From the NCBI RefSeq assembly GCF_003987185.1, contig NZ_PIPS01000005.1:62001-126000 (forward strand): a stretch of 64,000 nt of DNA. Direction: 5' to 3'. Numbering within the stretch: the stretch's first letter is position 1; every line of letters begins with the position of its first letter. Position numbers and translations under genes: made by a program. The notes under the pieces were generated by a model. The model did not search any database. It was given only the letters and a program-made list of their open reading frames with translations, and was not told where the DNA came from. The DNA comes from Idiomarina aquatica (GTDB lineage: Bacteria; Pseudomonadota; Gammaproteobacteria; Enterobacterales; Alteromonadaceae). Positions 8,757 through 17,513 of this stretch are shown in pieces.

Positions 8757-9056
8757 TCAGGCGTAGAGATCAACGCCAAACATTGATTTCACTTCTTCTC
8801 TGCGCTCGTTCAACTGGACGCCCTGATAGGCTTCCAGCGCGCGCCGCGATGACGGCGGAGGTGCATCATAAAATGTATTAAGCTGTTGCCAGCGTTGTGC
8901 GCGCTGACGACCGTTATCAGCCGGCACAACCACATCGTTGCGCCGTGCCGTTTCCGATGCGCGTTGCTCGGCGTTATCAGCAACCGGCTGCGCTCGCTGC
9001 GGCGCCTTGGACGCAAAGCGATCAACGGGTTGTAGGCCAATACTGTTTATATTCAC
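8757..9056 (-). CDS. Small hypothetical protein with Val-Asp-Leu-Tyr-Ala tail
   Basis: A 99-residue polar protein with no signal peptide and no membrane segment; I do not recognise a characterised family. The first half is rich in Ala, Gln, Arg and Asn and probably disordered. The last 35 residues (ALEAYQ...REEVKSMFGVDLYA) look like a short amphipathic helix with an ordered end. The start is GTG with a weak ribosome site. A near-consensus promoter lies just upstream, which argues that the gene is expressed. Its tail resembles that of the 85-residue protein at 11931-12188. Confidence 0.65.
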   Translation of the reverse strand: MNINSIGLQPVDRFASKAPQRAQPVADNAEQRASETARRNDVVVPADNGRQRAQRWQQLNTFYDAPPPSSRRALEAYQGVQLNERREEVKSMFGVDLYA

Positions 9057-9086
9057 CGCTCGCTACTCATTACTTTGACTGATCTC

Positions 9087-9115
9087 ATTATGGCGAGTTC
9101 CGCTGCTTATGCCAA
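9087..9115 (-). promoter_or_regulatory. sigma70 promoter for the 99-residue gene
   Basis: Minus-strand TTGGCA (9110-9115) and CATAAT (9087-9092) are spaced by exactly 17 bases. The predicted start is near 9080, leaving a leader of about 24 bases before the GTG at 9056. Confidence 0.6.
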
Positions 9116-9129
9116 GTCATCCACAAAAA

Positions 9130-9873
9130 TTAACGTCCGGGTAGCTTTTTCCAGGTCACTTCGTTGCGTACATATAAAGGTTCCAGCGCCTCCGCATCAA
9201 CCGCATTCGCTTGTCCGGCCTGAGCCAACGTCAACATATCGCGCGCTTCGGGCAAACGACAATCGTTGCTTAAATTGACGCTTAACGGTAAATCAGCCGT
9301 CAGTAGCTCACTGTAGTTATCCCACCCGGTTCCGGCGGTGGTTACCTTCTCGTCACCGTTCAGATTCAGCGCCAGCAGCGGTTCCCTGAACAACGCCGCG
9401 GTAGGTTTGGCGACGGCCGGTTCGGTTATCGCCACGGCAATACCATTTACGTTTTCGTACAGCGCGTAATAAACTTCTGACATCCGCGCGTCAATACAGG
9501 CTAACACCAGTTGCGGCGGCTGATGACCTTTGTCAACGGTAGCCGCGCTGTTACAACGAATGCTCTTTTGCGCCAGCGCCTGCAGACTCGACACCGGATA
9601 CACGGGAAACTGACCACTAAAGGCTAACCCCTGACCAACCGACACGCCTATACGTACGCCGGTAAAACTGCCCGGGCCACTGCCAACCACCAGCCCCTGC
9701 ACATCCGCAAGAGTTAAGCCGGCTTCATCCAATACGTCATCCACAAAAGGCAACAGCCGTTGTGAATGTTCCCGCGGACTTTCTTGTACCCGCTGATAGA
9801 GTTGATCGCCGGCCAACAGGGCAACCGAACAATTTTCGGTTGAAGTATCAATTGCCAGTAGTGTGTTTGTCAT
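9130..9873 (-). CDS. tsaB: tRNA t6A37 modification protein TsaB
   Basis: A partner of TsaD and TsaE in making threonylcarbamoyl-adenosine at position 37 of ANN-decoding tRNAs. The 247-residue product starts LLAIDTSTENCSVAL, the ASKHA-fold phosphate-1 region, and contains GSGPGSFTGVRIG near residue 66, hallmarks of TsaB (formerly YeaZ). It is slightly longer than the E. coli protein (231). It overlaps the end of yoaA by 26 bases and is co-directional, the same arrangement as in E. coli. Confidence 0.95.
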   Translation of the reverse strand: MTNTLLAIDTSTENCSVALLAGDQLYQRVQESPREHSQRLLPFVDDVLDEAGLTLADVQGLVVGSGPGSFTGVRIGVSVGQGLAFSGQFPVYPVSSLQALAQKSIRCNSAATVDKGHQPPQLVLACIDARMSEVYYALYENVNGIAVAITEPAVAKPTAALFREPLLALNLNGDEKVTTAGTGWDNYSELLTADLPLSVNLSNDCRLPEARDMLTLAQAGQANAVDAEALEPLYVRNEVTWKKLPGR

Positions 9874-11785
9874 GGTTGCTCTCGTCTAAAAAATCTAAAG
9901 CTTTCTGCAGATCCCGGGTGCGCGCCATCGGCGGCAGGCTTTTTAAAAATCGTGCGCCGTAATAGCGGTTTACCAGCCGGTTATCGCAGACAATCAGCAC
10001 ACCGCGATCACGCTGGTCACGGATTAACCGTCCGGCCCCCTGCTTTAACGCGATAATAGCCTGTGGTAGCTGGATGGTACTGAACGCGTCGACGCCACGT
10101 AAGCGCGCGTCTTCAACGCGGGCATTTAACAACGGATCATCGGGAGATGCAAAGGGCAGTTTATCGATAATGACGCAACGTAACGCATCGCCACGCACGT
10201 CGACCCCTTCCCAGAACGAGGATGTTCCCAGTAATACCGCGTTGGCGGCCTTAGTGAACTGATTAATCAACTCCGTTTTACCGGCGTCGCCCTGCACCAG
10301 TACTTTACGGTCAATACGATCGCGTAAAAAGTCCGCCATTTGCTGCAGCATTCGGTGGCTGGTAAATAACAAAAAGGTACCGCCGTGATTATGGTCTATG
10401 CACTGCTGCGCAATATCAGCCAGCAGCGTATGACGATTATAGTCATTGGCTTCCGGCAAGTAGCGCGGCAGACACAGCAGCGCCTGCTCGGCAAAATTGA
10501 AAGGACTGGCTAATAATAACGTTTCAGCATCGTAGATACCGAGCCGATGGGTAAAGTGCTCAAACTTTTCGTTGACTGCGATGGTTGCCGAGGTAAATAC
10601 CCAGGAACGCTGGCTATGCCGCACTAAGCCGCCGAATTTTTTTGCCACACTTAACGGCGTCTGGTGCAGCACCACATGCCGAACCGTGGTCTCAAACCAG
10701 TAGCTATAGCCGGTTTCGTCGGTATCCATTAACTGCTGCCACAAGCTTAAATATTCTTCGGCTCGTTCAATCAGGTTATCCATGTCTTTGTGGCGACCAC
10801 GTGCCGTCTGCAGCACTTGCACCAAGGTTTCTAATTTTTCCTGAACCCGACTGGTGGCTTCTTGCATGGCATCCTGCTGCCGCCATTCCCGCCAGTTGCC
10901 GCGCATTGGATCGCGGGGAAACTGCAGTCGCCAATCCTTCACCACCTGTTCAAAGGTACGTGCCATTTGCGTCGCCTGAGACAAATCTTTCAGCTCAGTC
11001 AGACACAAACGAGTTACTTCTTCACACAGTTCGGTGAGCTGGCGTGATGATATCGCATCGCCAAAATACTGACTGGCAATGTCCGGTACCTGATGCGCTT
11101 CATCAAATACCACCACATCACTGTTAGGAATGATTTCGCCAAAGCCGGTATCTTTCACCGCAAGATCCGCAAAAAACAGATGGTGATTGACGACCACAAT
11201 ATCGGCTTTTTTGGCTTCTTCTCTGGCGGTAACCAGGTGACACTCGTCGTAAACCGGACAGTCACGGCCCAGACAATTATCTTTGGTGCTGGTAACCAGC
11301 GGCATCACCTGTGCGTCTTCCTGCAGTTCGTTGAGTTCGCCAATATCGCCACTGCGGGTCATGGTTGACCAGCGCTTAACTTTTAACAACTGGTGCTGGG
11401 TTGTTTTTGGCAACTGCCCTGCCTGCTGCTGCGCCTGTTCCAGCCGATAAATGCACAAATAATTGGCACGGCCTTTTAGCAGCGCAATCACTTTCTTTGG
11501 GGCAAGAATTTTACGCAGCGTTGGCAGGTCTCGATGAAACAGCTGTTCCTGCAGGTTTTTAGTGCCCGTCGAAACAATGGCTTTTTCTTTGGCAAGCAGA
11601 ATCGGCGCCAGGTAGGCAAAGGTCTTACCGGTGCCGGTTTCGGCTTCCACCACTAACTGACGGCCGGCGCGAATGGTCTTTTCTATGGCCGTAGCCATCT
11701 CAAGCTGCGCATCGCGCGGCTGAAAGCCATCAATAGCGGCCGACAGTTGCCCACCCGGTTTAAACACGTCGGCGACTTTACTCAT
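9848..11785 (-). CDS. yoaA: DinG-family ATP-dependent helicase YoaA
   Basis: An XPD-like superfamily 2 DNA helicase of 645 residues. Walker A is EAETGTGKTFAY near residue 50 and the DEAH box is VVFDEAHQ near 230. Four cysteines (one in NYLCIYR, then three in CLGRDCPVYDEC) form the iron-sulfur cluster site between them. The C-terminal helicase motifs include SFWEGVDVRGD and QGAGRLIRD. E. coli YoaA works with the HolC clamp-loader subunit in replication repair. I chose the ATG at 11785, with AGGAAG about 11 bases upstream, over a GTG three codons earlier. Confidence 0.93.
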   Translation of the reverse strand: MSKVADVFKPGGQLSAAIDGFQPRDAQLEMATAIEKTIRAGRQLVVEAETGTGKTFAYLAPILLAKEKAIVSTGTKNLQEQLFHRDLPTLRKILAPKKVIALLKGRANYLCIYRLEQAQQQAGQLPKTTQHQLLKVKRWSTMTRSGDIGELNELQEDAQVMPLVTSTKDNCLGRDCPVYDECHLVTAREEAKKADIVVVNHHLFFADLAVKDTGFGEIIPNSDVVVFDEAHQVPDIASQYFGDAISSRQLTELCEEVTRLCLTELKDLSQATQMARTFEQVVKDWRLQFPRDPMRGNWREWRQQDAMQEATSRVQEKLETLVQVLQTARGRHKDMDNLIERAEEYLSLWQQLMDTDETGYSYWFETTVRHVVLHQTPLSVAKKFGGLVRHSQRSWVFTSATIAVNEKFEHFTHRLGIYDAETLLLASPFNFAEQALLCLPRYLPEANDYNRHTLLADIAQQCIDHNHGGTFLLFTSHRMLQQMADFLRDRIDRKVLVQGDAGKTELINQFTKAANAVLLGTSSFWEGVDVRGDALRCVIIDKLPFASPDDPLLNARVEDARLRGVDAFSTIQLPQAIIALKQGAGRLIRDQRDRGVLIVCDNRLVNRYYGARFLKSLPPMARTRDLQKALDFLDESNHDKHTTGN

Positions 11786-11930
11786 AACAGGCACTGCTTC
11801 CTAAGGTCTTATCTGAACACTCAAATTAGGCGGGCATTATGACACAGCAACACGCGTGATCGAACTGGCAATTGTGTTTATTGATTCGAGCCGCCCTGGC
11901 TCGGTTGACGGCAGATAACGGGAGAATGGC

Positions 11931-12188
11931 TTAGGCGTAGGTATCAATATGACCATCATTATCGCCGTCAGCATCCTGCTGCGGCGCATTTTGCTGCTGT
12001 TGTGACCCTTGCTTGCCGGACTGACGACGAGCGTCGTTATCGGTGATGGTATTGCTTTCCTCATCACTGATTTTAGCCACTTCTTTGGTTTTTTCTACCT
12101 GATTGACGCGCAATTGCTCGCGATCCTGATCGATCGGAATACGCGCATCACGCGGAATCAAAGGTACCATTGCATCGAAGTTTGCCAC
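11931..12188 (-). CDS. Small hypothetical protein with EF-hand-like C-terminal loop
   Basis: An 85-residue, strongly polar and probably disordered protein with no signal peptide or membrane segment; the family is unknown to me. Residues 50-72 are rich in Gln, Ser, Arg and Asn. The C-terminus DGDNDGHIDTYA fits the DxDxDGxI calcium-loop pattern and ends in Ile-Asp-Thr-Tyr-Ala, similar to the tail of the 99-residue protein at 8757-9056. The start is GTG after a GAGAG ribosome site. A strong promoter lies upstream. The Ca2+ idea rests on motif shape only. Confidence 0.65.
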   Translation of the reverse strand: MANFDAMVPLIPRDARIPIDQDREQLRVNQVEKTKEVAKISDEESNTITDNDARRQSGKQGSQQQQNAPQQDADGDNDGHIDTYA

Positions 12189-12251
12189 GTTCGTTCTCTC
12201 TGCTGACGGGTTGCCTCGGTAGGACTGAGCTCAGGCTCAGACCTCGTTTTG

Positions 12252-12280
12252 AGTATACAGACCCTTTTCCATTTGTACAA
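12252..12280 (-). promoter_or_regulatory. sigma70 promoter for the 85-residue gene
   Basis: Minus-strand TTGTAC (12275-12280) and TATACT (12252-12257) are spaced by exactly 17 bases, one of the best promoters in the window. The predicted leader of about 55 bases contains a CTGAGC/GCTCAG inverted repeat (around 12225-12240). Confidence 0.65.
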
Positions 12281-12333
12281 ATTTTAACCGGCTCTTTTCA
12301 ACCTTATCGGCTGGATTAAATTTAACCTGAGGG

Positions 12334-12369
12334 TTGCATTTATCCTGTGAGTCGTTATCATGCTATACA
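12334..12369 (+). promoter_or_regulatory. Promoter of the his operon
   Basis: TTGCAT (12334-12339) is followed after 16 bases by TATCAT (12356-12361). An alternative extended -10, TGC-TATACA, lies at 12361-12369. Either would start transcription just upstream of the leader peptide gene. Which one is used cannot be decided by eye. Confidence 0.5.
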
Positions 12370-12404
12370 ACTTATTTGTTAATCACCCACATTGGAGTCG
12401 CGAA

Positions 12405-12458
12405 ATGCAAACTGAAATGCGCCAGCACCACCATCATCATTGGTTTTACATGGGCTAG
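12405..12458 (+). CDS. hisL: his operon leader peptide HisL
   Basis: A 17-codon reading frame encoding MQTEMRQHHHHHWFYMG, with five consecutive histidine codons (12426-12440). It sits between the his promoter and a strong intrinsic terminator ahead of hisG, exactly where the leader peptide of the enterobacterial his attenuator lies (E. coli HisL has seven His). A TTGGAGTCG ribosome site precedes the ATG. The peptide has no function beyond letting a stalled ribosome report low charged tRNA-His. Confidence 0.95.
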   Translation: MQTEMRQHHHHHWFYMG

Positions 12459-12528
12459 CCATCAGTTTGTCTATGGGCTAGCCGAATAACGCTAGCCTTT
12501 CGCATGACTATACAACCCTTCGAAAGGC
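12453..12528 (+). promoter_or_regulatory. his attenuator: mutually exclusive RNA pairings
   Basis: Three copies of GCTAGCC lie at 12454-12460, 12477-12483 and 12491-12497; the first two are within the self-complementary GGCTAGCC. Copy 1 can pair with copy 2, copy 2 can pair with copy 3, and GCCTTTCG at 12495-12502, overlapping copy 3, can pair with CGAAAGGC at 12521-12528, which is the 5' arm of the terminator. A ribosome stalled on the His codons leaves copy 1 free to pair with copy 2, so the antiterminator forms. A ribosome at the stop codon (12456-12458) masks copy 1, copy 2 takes copy 3, and the terminator forms. Confidence 0.85.
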
Positions 12529-12548
12529 CGACTTTCGAAGGGTTTTTT
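12514..12548 (+). terminator. his attenuator terminator
   Basis: A perfect 13-bp stem, AACCCTTCGAAAG / CTTTCGAAGGGTT with a five-base loop, is followed by a run of T. It lies 16 bases upstream of hisG and downstream of the His-rich leader peptide, so it is the attenuation terminator rather than the end of a gene. Confidence 0.92.
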
Positions 12549-12564
12549 AATTTTAGGAGCAATT

Positions 12565-13458
12565 ATGACCGAACGTTTAACCATCGCCATTCAAAAATCG
12601 GGACGACTGAGTAAAGAGTCGCTGGCACTGCTGAACGCCTGTGGCGTTAAGTTCAGCATCAACGAAGCGCGTTTAATTGCTCACAGCACCAGCCACCCTA
12701 TCGATCTATTGCGTGTACGTGATGATGACATTCCGGGTCTGGTCATGGACGGCGTCGTCGACTTAGGACTGGTCGGCGAGAACGTGTTAGAGGAAGTTCG
12801 CTTAGAGCGCGAAGCCGTCGGCGACGCTGCCGAATACAAGCCGCTACGGCCACTGGAGTTTGGTGGTTGCCGGTTATCCATCGCCGTGCCCCGCGAAACG
12901 CCGTTTGAAAAGCTGTCTGACCTTAACGGTAAGCGTATCGCCAGCACCTACCCCTACCTGTTGCAACGTTATTTAAAAGACAACGGCGTTAGTGCTAAGA
13001 ACGTCAACCTTACCGGTTCCGTTGAAGTGGCGCCGCGCGCTGGGTTAGCTGATGCTATCTGTGATTTGGTGTCTACCGGAGCCACGCTGGAAGCCAATGG
13101 CTTGGTGGAAAAAGAAGTTATTTTTCGTTCGCAGGCGCAATTGATTCAAAGTAACGAGCCGTTATCACCGGAAAAACAGGCAATGATTGACCAATTACTG
13201 CCACGAATCGATGGTGTACAACTGGCAAAAGAAAGTAAGTACATCATGCTGCACGCCCCCAAAGCCGCGCTTGACGAAGTGATTGCCTTATTGCCGGGTG
13301 CGGAAACCCCGACGGTGTTGCCGCTGAGCCACACCGATGAACAAGTTGCGGTACACATGGTCAGTACCGAAAAGCTGTTCTGGGAAACTATGGAAGATCT
13401 TAAAGCGATTGGTTGTAGCTCGATTCTAGTGCTGCCAATTGAGAAAATGATGGGCTAA
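12565..13458 (+). CDS. hisG: ATP phosphoribosyltransferase HisG, long form
   Basis: First step of histidine synthesis: joins ATP and PRPP to phosphoribosyl-ATP. The 297-residue length and the C-terminal regulatory domain (about 225-297, ending in [13 protein letters not shown]) mark the long HisG form, which is self-contained and histidine-inhibited and needs no HisZ. The [14 protein letters not shown] motif near residue 170 is the PRPP-binding loop. It opens the hisGDCBHAFI operon and is controlled by the upstream attenuator. An AGGAGC ribosome site precedes the ATG. Confidence 0.97.
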   Translation: MTERLTIAIQKSGRLSKESLALLNACGVKFSINEARLIAHSTSHPIDLLRVRDDDIPGLVMDGVVDLGLVGENVLEEVRLEREAVGDAAEYKPLRPLEFGGCRLSIAVPRETPFEKLSDLNGKRIASTYPYLLQRYLKDNGVSAKNVNLTGSVEVAPRAGLADAICDLVSTGATLEANGLVEKEVIFRSQAQLIQSNEPLSPEKQAMIDQLLPRIDGVQLAKESKYIMLHAPKAALDEVIALLPGAETPTVLPLSHTDEQVAVHMVSTEKLFWETMEDLKAIGCSSILVLPIEKMMG

Positions 13459-13469
13459 GGAGGTCGTCG

Positions 13470-14783
13470 ATGTCCGCATTAACGATTGCAGTTGAACGCT
13501 GGAATGAGTTATCCGCTGAACAACAATCTGCGCGTCTTGCACGCCCGGAACAAAGTCGTTCAGCACAGCTAAAACAGAGTGTCAGCGACATTCTGGCACA
13601 GGTTCGCGAGGGTGGTGATGACGCCGTACTTAAGCTGACCCGCCAGTTTGATGACGCCAATGCCAGTCAACTGCTGATGACAGCACAACAGCGTCAGGCA
13701 TTAATTGCTGCGCTGACGCCTAAGGTCAAAGCGGCCATCGATACCGCTTACGCAACCATCCGTCGGTTCCACCAGCAGCAACGTCCCCGTGATCTCAAGG
13801 TTGAAACGGCCCCAGGCGTAGTCTGCGAGTCACGTTACGTTGCCTTGCAGTCGGTCGGGTTGTACATTCCCGGTGGTACCGCAACATTGCCGTCAACCGC
13901 ACTAATGCTCGGTGTACCGGCGCAGATTGCCGGTTGCCAGCGTAAAGTGTTGGTCACCCCTCCGGCCAAAGACGGTTCGATTCCGGCAGCCATTGCCTAT
14001 GTTGCCGAATTGTGCGAGATCGATGACATCCTGCTATGCGGTGGCGCTCAGGCGATCGCGGCATTGGCTTACGGTACCGAGTCGGTCGAACCCGTCGATA
14101 AGATCTTTGGCCCGGGTAACGCCTTTGTCACTGAAGCCAAGCAACAGGTCAGTCAGGATCAAAGTGGCGTCGCCATTGATATGCCGGCCGGCCCTTCAGA
14201 GCTTTTAGTTATCGCTGATGACAGCGCCAGTCCGGCGTTTGTTGCGGCAGATTTATTGTCGCAGGCAGAGCATGGTGCTGACTCGCAGGTAATCCTGTTA
14301 ACACCGTCAGAATCATTAGCGGCTCAGGTTCGCGAGCAATTGCTGCAGCAATGCGCACAGTTGTCACGCCAACACATTGCCGCTCAGGCACTAACCAACA
14401 GCCGGTTGCTGGTTACTGATTCGCTACAGCAAGCATTAACGCTGTCTGAACGTTATGCGCCGGAACACTTGTCGCTGCAGTTTAATGATGCCCGCGAAGC
14501 GTTGCCGCAGTTAACACGAGCCGGTTCCGTCTTTGTTGGTCACTACACACCGGAGTCCGGCGGTGACTACGCCACCGGTACTAACCACGTGTTGCCAACT
14601 TACGGTTATGCCCGCAATTACAGCAGTTTGGGACTGACCGACTTTTACCGTCGCTATACGGTTCAAGAAGCCAGTCGCGAAGGTTTGCAAGGTCTGGCTG
14701 ATGCGATTACCACACTGGCCGAACTGGAAGGTCTGGATGCCCACGCCCGAGCTGTTACCATCCGTACAGAGGTGAACTCATGA
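13470..14783 (+). CDS. hisD: Histidinol dehydrogenase HisD
   Basis: Performs the last two oxidations, histidinol to histidinal to histidine, with NAD+ and zinc. The 437-residue protein has the family signature around IDMPAGPSELLVIAD and LSQAEHGADSQVIL (residues 230-275), which includes the Zn-ligand Gln/His, and later HVLPTYGYARNYSSL. The start follows AAGGAGG, 11 bases after the hisG stop. It overlaps hisC by four bases (ATGA), so the operon is translationally tight. Confidence 0.97.
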   Translation: MSALTIAVERWNELSAEQQSARLARPEQSRSAQLKQSVSDILAQVREGGDDAVLKLTRQFDDANASQLLMTAQQRQALIAALTPKVKAAIDTAYATIRRFHQQQRPRDLKVETAPGVVCESRYVALQSVGLYIPGGTATLPSTALMLGVPAQIAGCQRKVLVTPPAKDGSIPAAIAYVAELCEIDDILLCGGAQAIAALAYGTESVEPVDKIFGPGNAFVTEAKQQVSQDQSGVAIDMPAGPSELLVIADDSASPAFVAADLLSQAEHGADSQVILLTPSESLAAQVREQLLQQCAQLSRQHIAAQALTNSRLLVTDSLQQALTLSERYAPEHLSLQFNDAREALPQLTRAGSVFVGHYTPESGGDYATGTNHVLPTYGYARNYSSLGLTDFYRRYTVQEASREGLQGLADAITTLAELEGLDAHARAVTIRTEVNS

Positions 14784-15850
14784 AGTTAGCTGATAAACTG
14801 CAACGCCCGCACCTGGCTGAGCTGGTGCCATACGCCTCCGCCCGTCGCAGCATGAGCGGTGGCAACGTTTGGTTAAACGCCAATGAATCACCCTACTGTA
14901 ACAGCTACCAACTGGATGACAGTCAGCTCAATCGCTACCCGGCGTTTCAATCCAGCGCACTGAACCAGGCCTATGCCGATTATGCCGGTGTCGAGCAGGA
15001 CCAAGTTATGAGCTGCCGTGGCTCCGATGAAGCCATCGAGTTACTCATCCGTGCCTTTTGCGAGCCAGCCAGGGACGCGGTAGTTATTTGCCCGCCGACC
15101 TACGGTATGTACGCCATTTCCGCACAGACTCATGGCGCGGAGGTGATCGAAGTACCTTTACTGCAGGACAATTGGCAACTGGACATGACGGCGCTGATCG
15201 CCCGTGCCGCTGCGGCCAAACTGGTATTTTTGTGCTCACCTTCGAATCCGCTCGGACAACGTCTGGCGGCTGAAGACCTGCATAGGGTATTGACGGAATG
15301 TCCGGATACCCTGGTGGTGGTTGATGAAGCTTACATCGAATTTTGCCCACAAGCATCGGTTGCGCAACAACTGAACCAATACCCCAACCTGGTGGTATTG
15401 CGTACGTTATCGAAAGCCTTTGCGTTAGCCGGGGCTCGCTGTGGCTTTGCGTTAGCGAACAGTGACGTCATTACTGTTCTGAAAAAAGTTCTGGCGCCTT
15501 ATCCGTTGCCGGATCTGACCGTACAAGTTGCCACACAGGCATTGAGTCAACAGGGGCTACAACGTTTAACACAACAAGTTTCCGCCTTGGTCACCGAGCG
15601 CGAGCGTCTCACATCGGCATTAGACCCATTACCCATGCGACGGATTGCCGATAGCGATACCAACTTTTTATTGTATGCTGTCGACAATGCTGAGCAACTT
15701 ATCCAGGCTCTAGCCGGCCAGGGTATTTTGATCCGCAACCAGTCAGCGCAGCGCAATCTGCCCTCATGCGTGCGCATCAGTATTGGTGATGAAGCGCAAA
15801 ACCAGGCACTTTTAAACGAATTGAATGATTATTTTGGAGTATCAGCATGA
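14780..15850 (+). CDS. hisC: Histidinol-phosphate aminotransferase HisC
   Basis: A PLP enzyme that transfers an amino group from glutamate to imidazole-acetol phosphate. The product has 356 residues, normal for HisC. The motifs NANESPY near residue 34, SPSNPLGQ near 155, DEAYIEF near 180 and the PLP lysine in [15 protein letters not shown] near 213 are all present. It overlaps both hisD and hisB by four bases. Confidence 0.97.
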   Translation: MKLADKLQRPHLAELVPYASARRSMSGGNVWLNANESPYCNSYQLDDSQLNRYPAFQSSALNQAYADYAGVEQDQVMSCRGSDEAIELLIRAFCEPARDAVVICPPTYGMYAISAQTHGAEVIEVPLLQDNWQLDMTALIARAAAAKLVFLCSPSNPLGQRLAAEDLHRVLTECPDTLVVVDEAYIEFCPQASVAQQLNQYPNLVVLRTLSKAFALAGARCGFALANSDVITVLKKVLAPYPLPDLTVQVATQALSQQGLQRLTQQVSALVTERERLTSALDPLPMRRIADSDTNFLLYAVDNAEQLIQALAGQGILIRNQSAQRNLPSCVRISIGDEAQNQALLNELNDYFGVSA

Positions 15851-16923
15851 GTAAGCAGCGTTGGTTATTTATCGACCGCGACGGCACCCTGGTAGAAGAG
15901 CCGCCGGTCGACAAGCAACTGGACCGATTCGACAAACTGGTGTTCGAACCTAATGTGGTTCCCGCCTTACTTAAATTGCAGCAAGCCGGATACCAACTGG
16001 TGATGGTGAGTAATCAGGATGGGCTGGGTACCGACAGCTTTCCGACGGCTGATTTTGAAGGTCCTCATCAATTAATGATGAGCGTATTTGAATCGCAGGG
16101 CATTCGTTTTCAGGACGTGTTGATTTGCCCACACTTTGATGACGATAACTGCAGTTGTCGTAAACCTAAATTGGGCCTGGTACAGCGCTATTTGCAGGAA
16201 GGTCTTATCGACTTCACCGACAGCTACGTTATCGGCGATCGGGAAACCGATATGCAACTGGCGCAAAGCATGGGCATCCGCGGTATTCGCTACGATCGTA
16301 AGCAATGTGACTGGGACGCCATTTGCCGGCAACTGATTACTCGCCCGCGTACCGCACAGGTTACTCGTACCACACACGAGACCGATATTTTTATCGGCGT
16401 GGACCTAGACGCACAGGGACCGCGTGAGTTTGCCACCGGCATTGGTTTCTTCGACCATATGTTGGAGCAAATTGCGACCCACGCAGGTTTTGCCTTACAG
16501 GTAAAGGTTCAGGGCGACTTACACATCGATGATCACCACACCGTAGAAGATACCGCGCTGGCTATCGGGCAGGCACTGCGGCAGGCACTGGGTGATAAGC
16601 GTGGCATCGGCCGCTTTGGTTTTGCACTGCCGATGGACGAGTGCCGCGCCGAATGTTTGATCGATTTATCCGGCCGTCCTTATCTTAAGTGGGACGCTGA
16701 ATTTAGCCGCGATAAAGTCGGTGAACTCTCAACCGAAATGGTTGAACACTTTTTCCGTTCACTGACCGACGCCATGGCAATGAGCCTGCACCTTTCAACC
16801 ACTGAGGGCAACAGCCATCATCAGGTCGAAAGTCTGTTTAAAGTGTTTGGTCGCGCGCTACGTCAGGCCATTGCCCGTACTGGCGACAATCAATTACCGT
16901 CGAGCAAAGGAATGTTGGCATGA
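15847..16923 (+). CDS. hisB: Bifunctional HisB: histidinol-phosphatase / imidazoleglycerol-phosphate dehydratase
   Basis: A fusion of two pathway enzymes in 358 residues. The N-terminal half (about 1-165) is a HAD-type phosphatase with FIDRDGTL at residues 8-15 and zinc-site cysteines in [14 protein letters not shown] near 92-105. The C-terminal half is the dehydratase with His-rich metal motifs ([35 protein letters not shown]). The bifunctional form is typical of enteric and related gammaproteobacteria. ATGA overlaps join it to hisC and hisH. Confidence 0.97.
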   Translation: MSKQRWLFIDRDGTLVEEPPVDKQLDRFDKLVFEPNVVPALLKLQQAGYQLVMVSNQDGLGTDSFPTADFEGPHQLMMSVFESQGIRFQDVLICPHFDDDNCSCRKPKLGLVQRYLQEGLIDFTDSYVIGDRETDMQLAQSMGIRGIRYDRKQCDWDAICRQLITRPRTAQVTRTTHETDIFIGVDLDAQGPREFATGIGFFDHMLEQIATHAGFALQVKVQGDLHIDDHHTVEDTALAIGQALRQALGDKRGIGRFGFALPMDECRAECLIDLSGRPYLKWDAEFSRDKVGELSTEMVEHFFRSLTDAMAMSLHLSTTEGNSHHQVESLFKVFGRALRQAIARTGDNQLPSSKGMLA

Positions 16924-17513
16924 AGGTCGTCATTGTCGATACCGAATGCGCGAACTTAACCTCGGTTAAGTTCGCTTTTGAGCGACTCGGTGTGTCACCG
17001 CTGATTACCGATGACGCAGCGCTCATCGCCGCGGCTGATCGGGTGATTTTACCGGGTGTTGGTACCGCCGCCGCAGCGATGCGCAATTTGCAGCGTAAAC
17101 AACTGGTGGCACCACTGCAAAACCTCACCCAACCAGTACTGGGGATTTGCCTGGGAATGCAATTGATGACCGCGCACTCAGAAGAAGGCGACGTCGATTG
17201 TTTAGGCGTTATTCCGGCGCAGACCAAACGTATGCAGGCCGAAGGACTTCCTCTGCCGCATATGGGTTGGAATACCATCAGTGCGGTTAATCAAAATCCA
17301 TTGTTGGCCGCCGCGGAAACGCCCTACTGTTATTTTGTTCACAGTTATGCCGTGGCCGAAGATCAGTACACCATTGCCCGTTGCAACTATGGTGAACCTT
17401 TTGCCGCAATGATCAAAAAAGACAACTTTATCGGGGCGCAATTTCACCCCGAACGTTCTGGCGCAGCCGGGCGTCAATTGTTGAAACAATTTTTGGAGCT
17501 AGGTACATGTTAA
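16920..17513 (+). CDS. hisH: Imidazole glycerol phosphate synthase, glutaminase subunit HisH
   Basis: Hydrolyses glutamine and channels ammonia to HisF. The 197-residue class I amidotransferase has its nucleophile Cys in LGICLGMQL near residue 78 and the His/Glu pair in QFHPERSG near 179. PHMGWN near 118 is also typical of HisH. It overlaps hisB by four bases and hisA by seven bases. Confidence 0.97.
   Translation: MKVVIVDTECANLTSVKFAFERLGVSPLITDDAALIAAADRVILPGVGTAAAAMRNLQRKQLVAPLQNLTQPVLGICLGMQLMTAHSEEGDVDCLGVIPAQTKRMQAEGLPLPHMGWNTISAVNQNPLLAAAETPYCYFVHSYAVAEDQYTIARCNYGEPFAAMIKKDNFIGAQFHPERSGAAGRQLLKQFLELGTC

Noticed and set aside
11837-12067. A 76-codon frame overlapping the 85-residue gene on the same strand
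   Set aside because: The 85-residue frame has a strong promoter, a ribosome site and a sensible polar composition; the other frame is its shadow.
12453-12497. Three GCTAGCC copies as a possible CRISPR-like or integration repeat
   Set aside because: They are only 7-8 bases long and are fully explained as pairing arms of the his attenuator.
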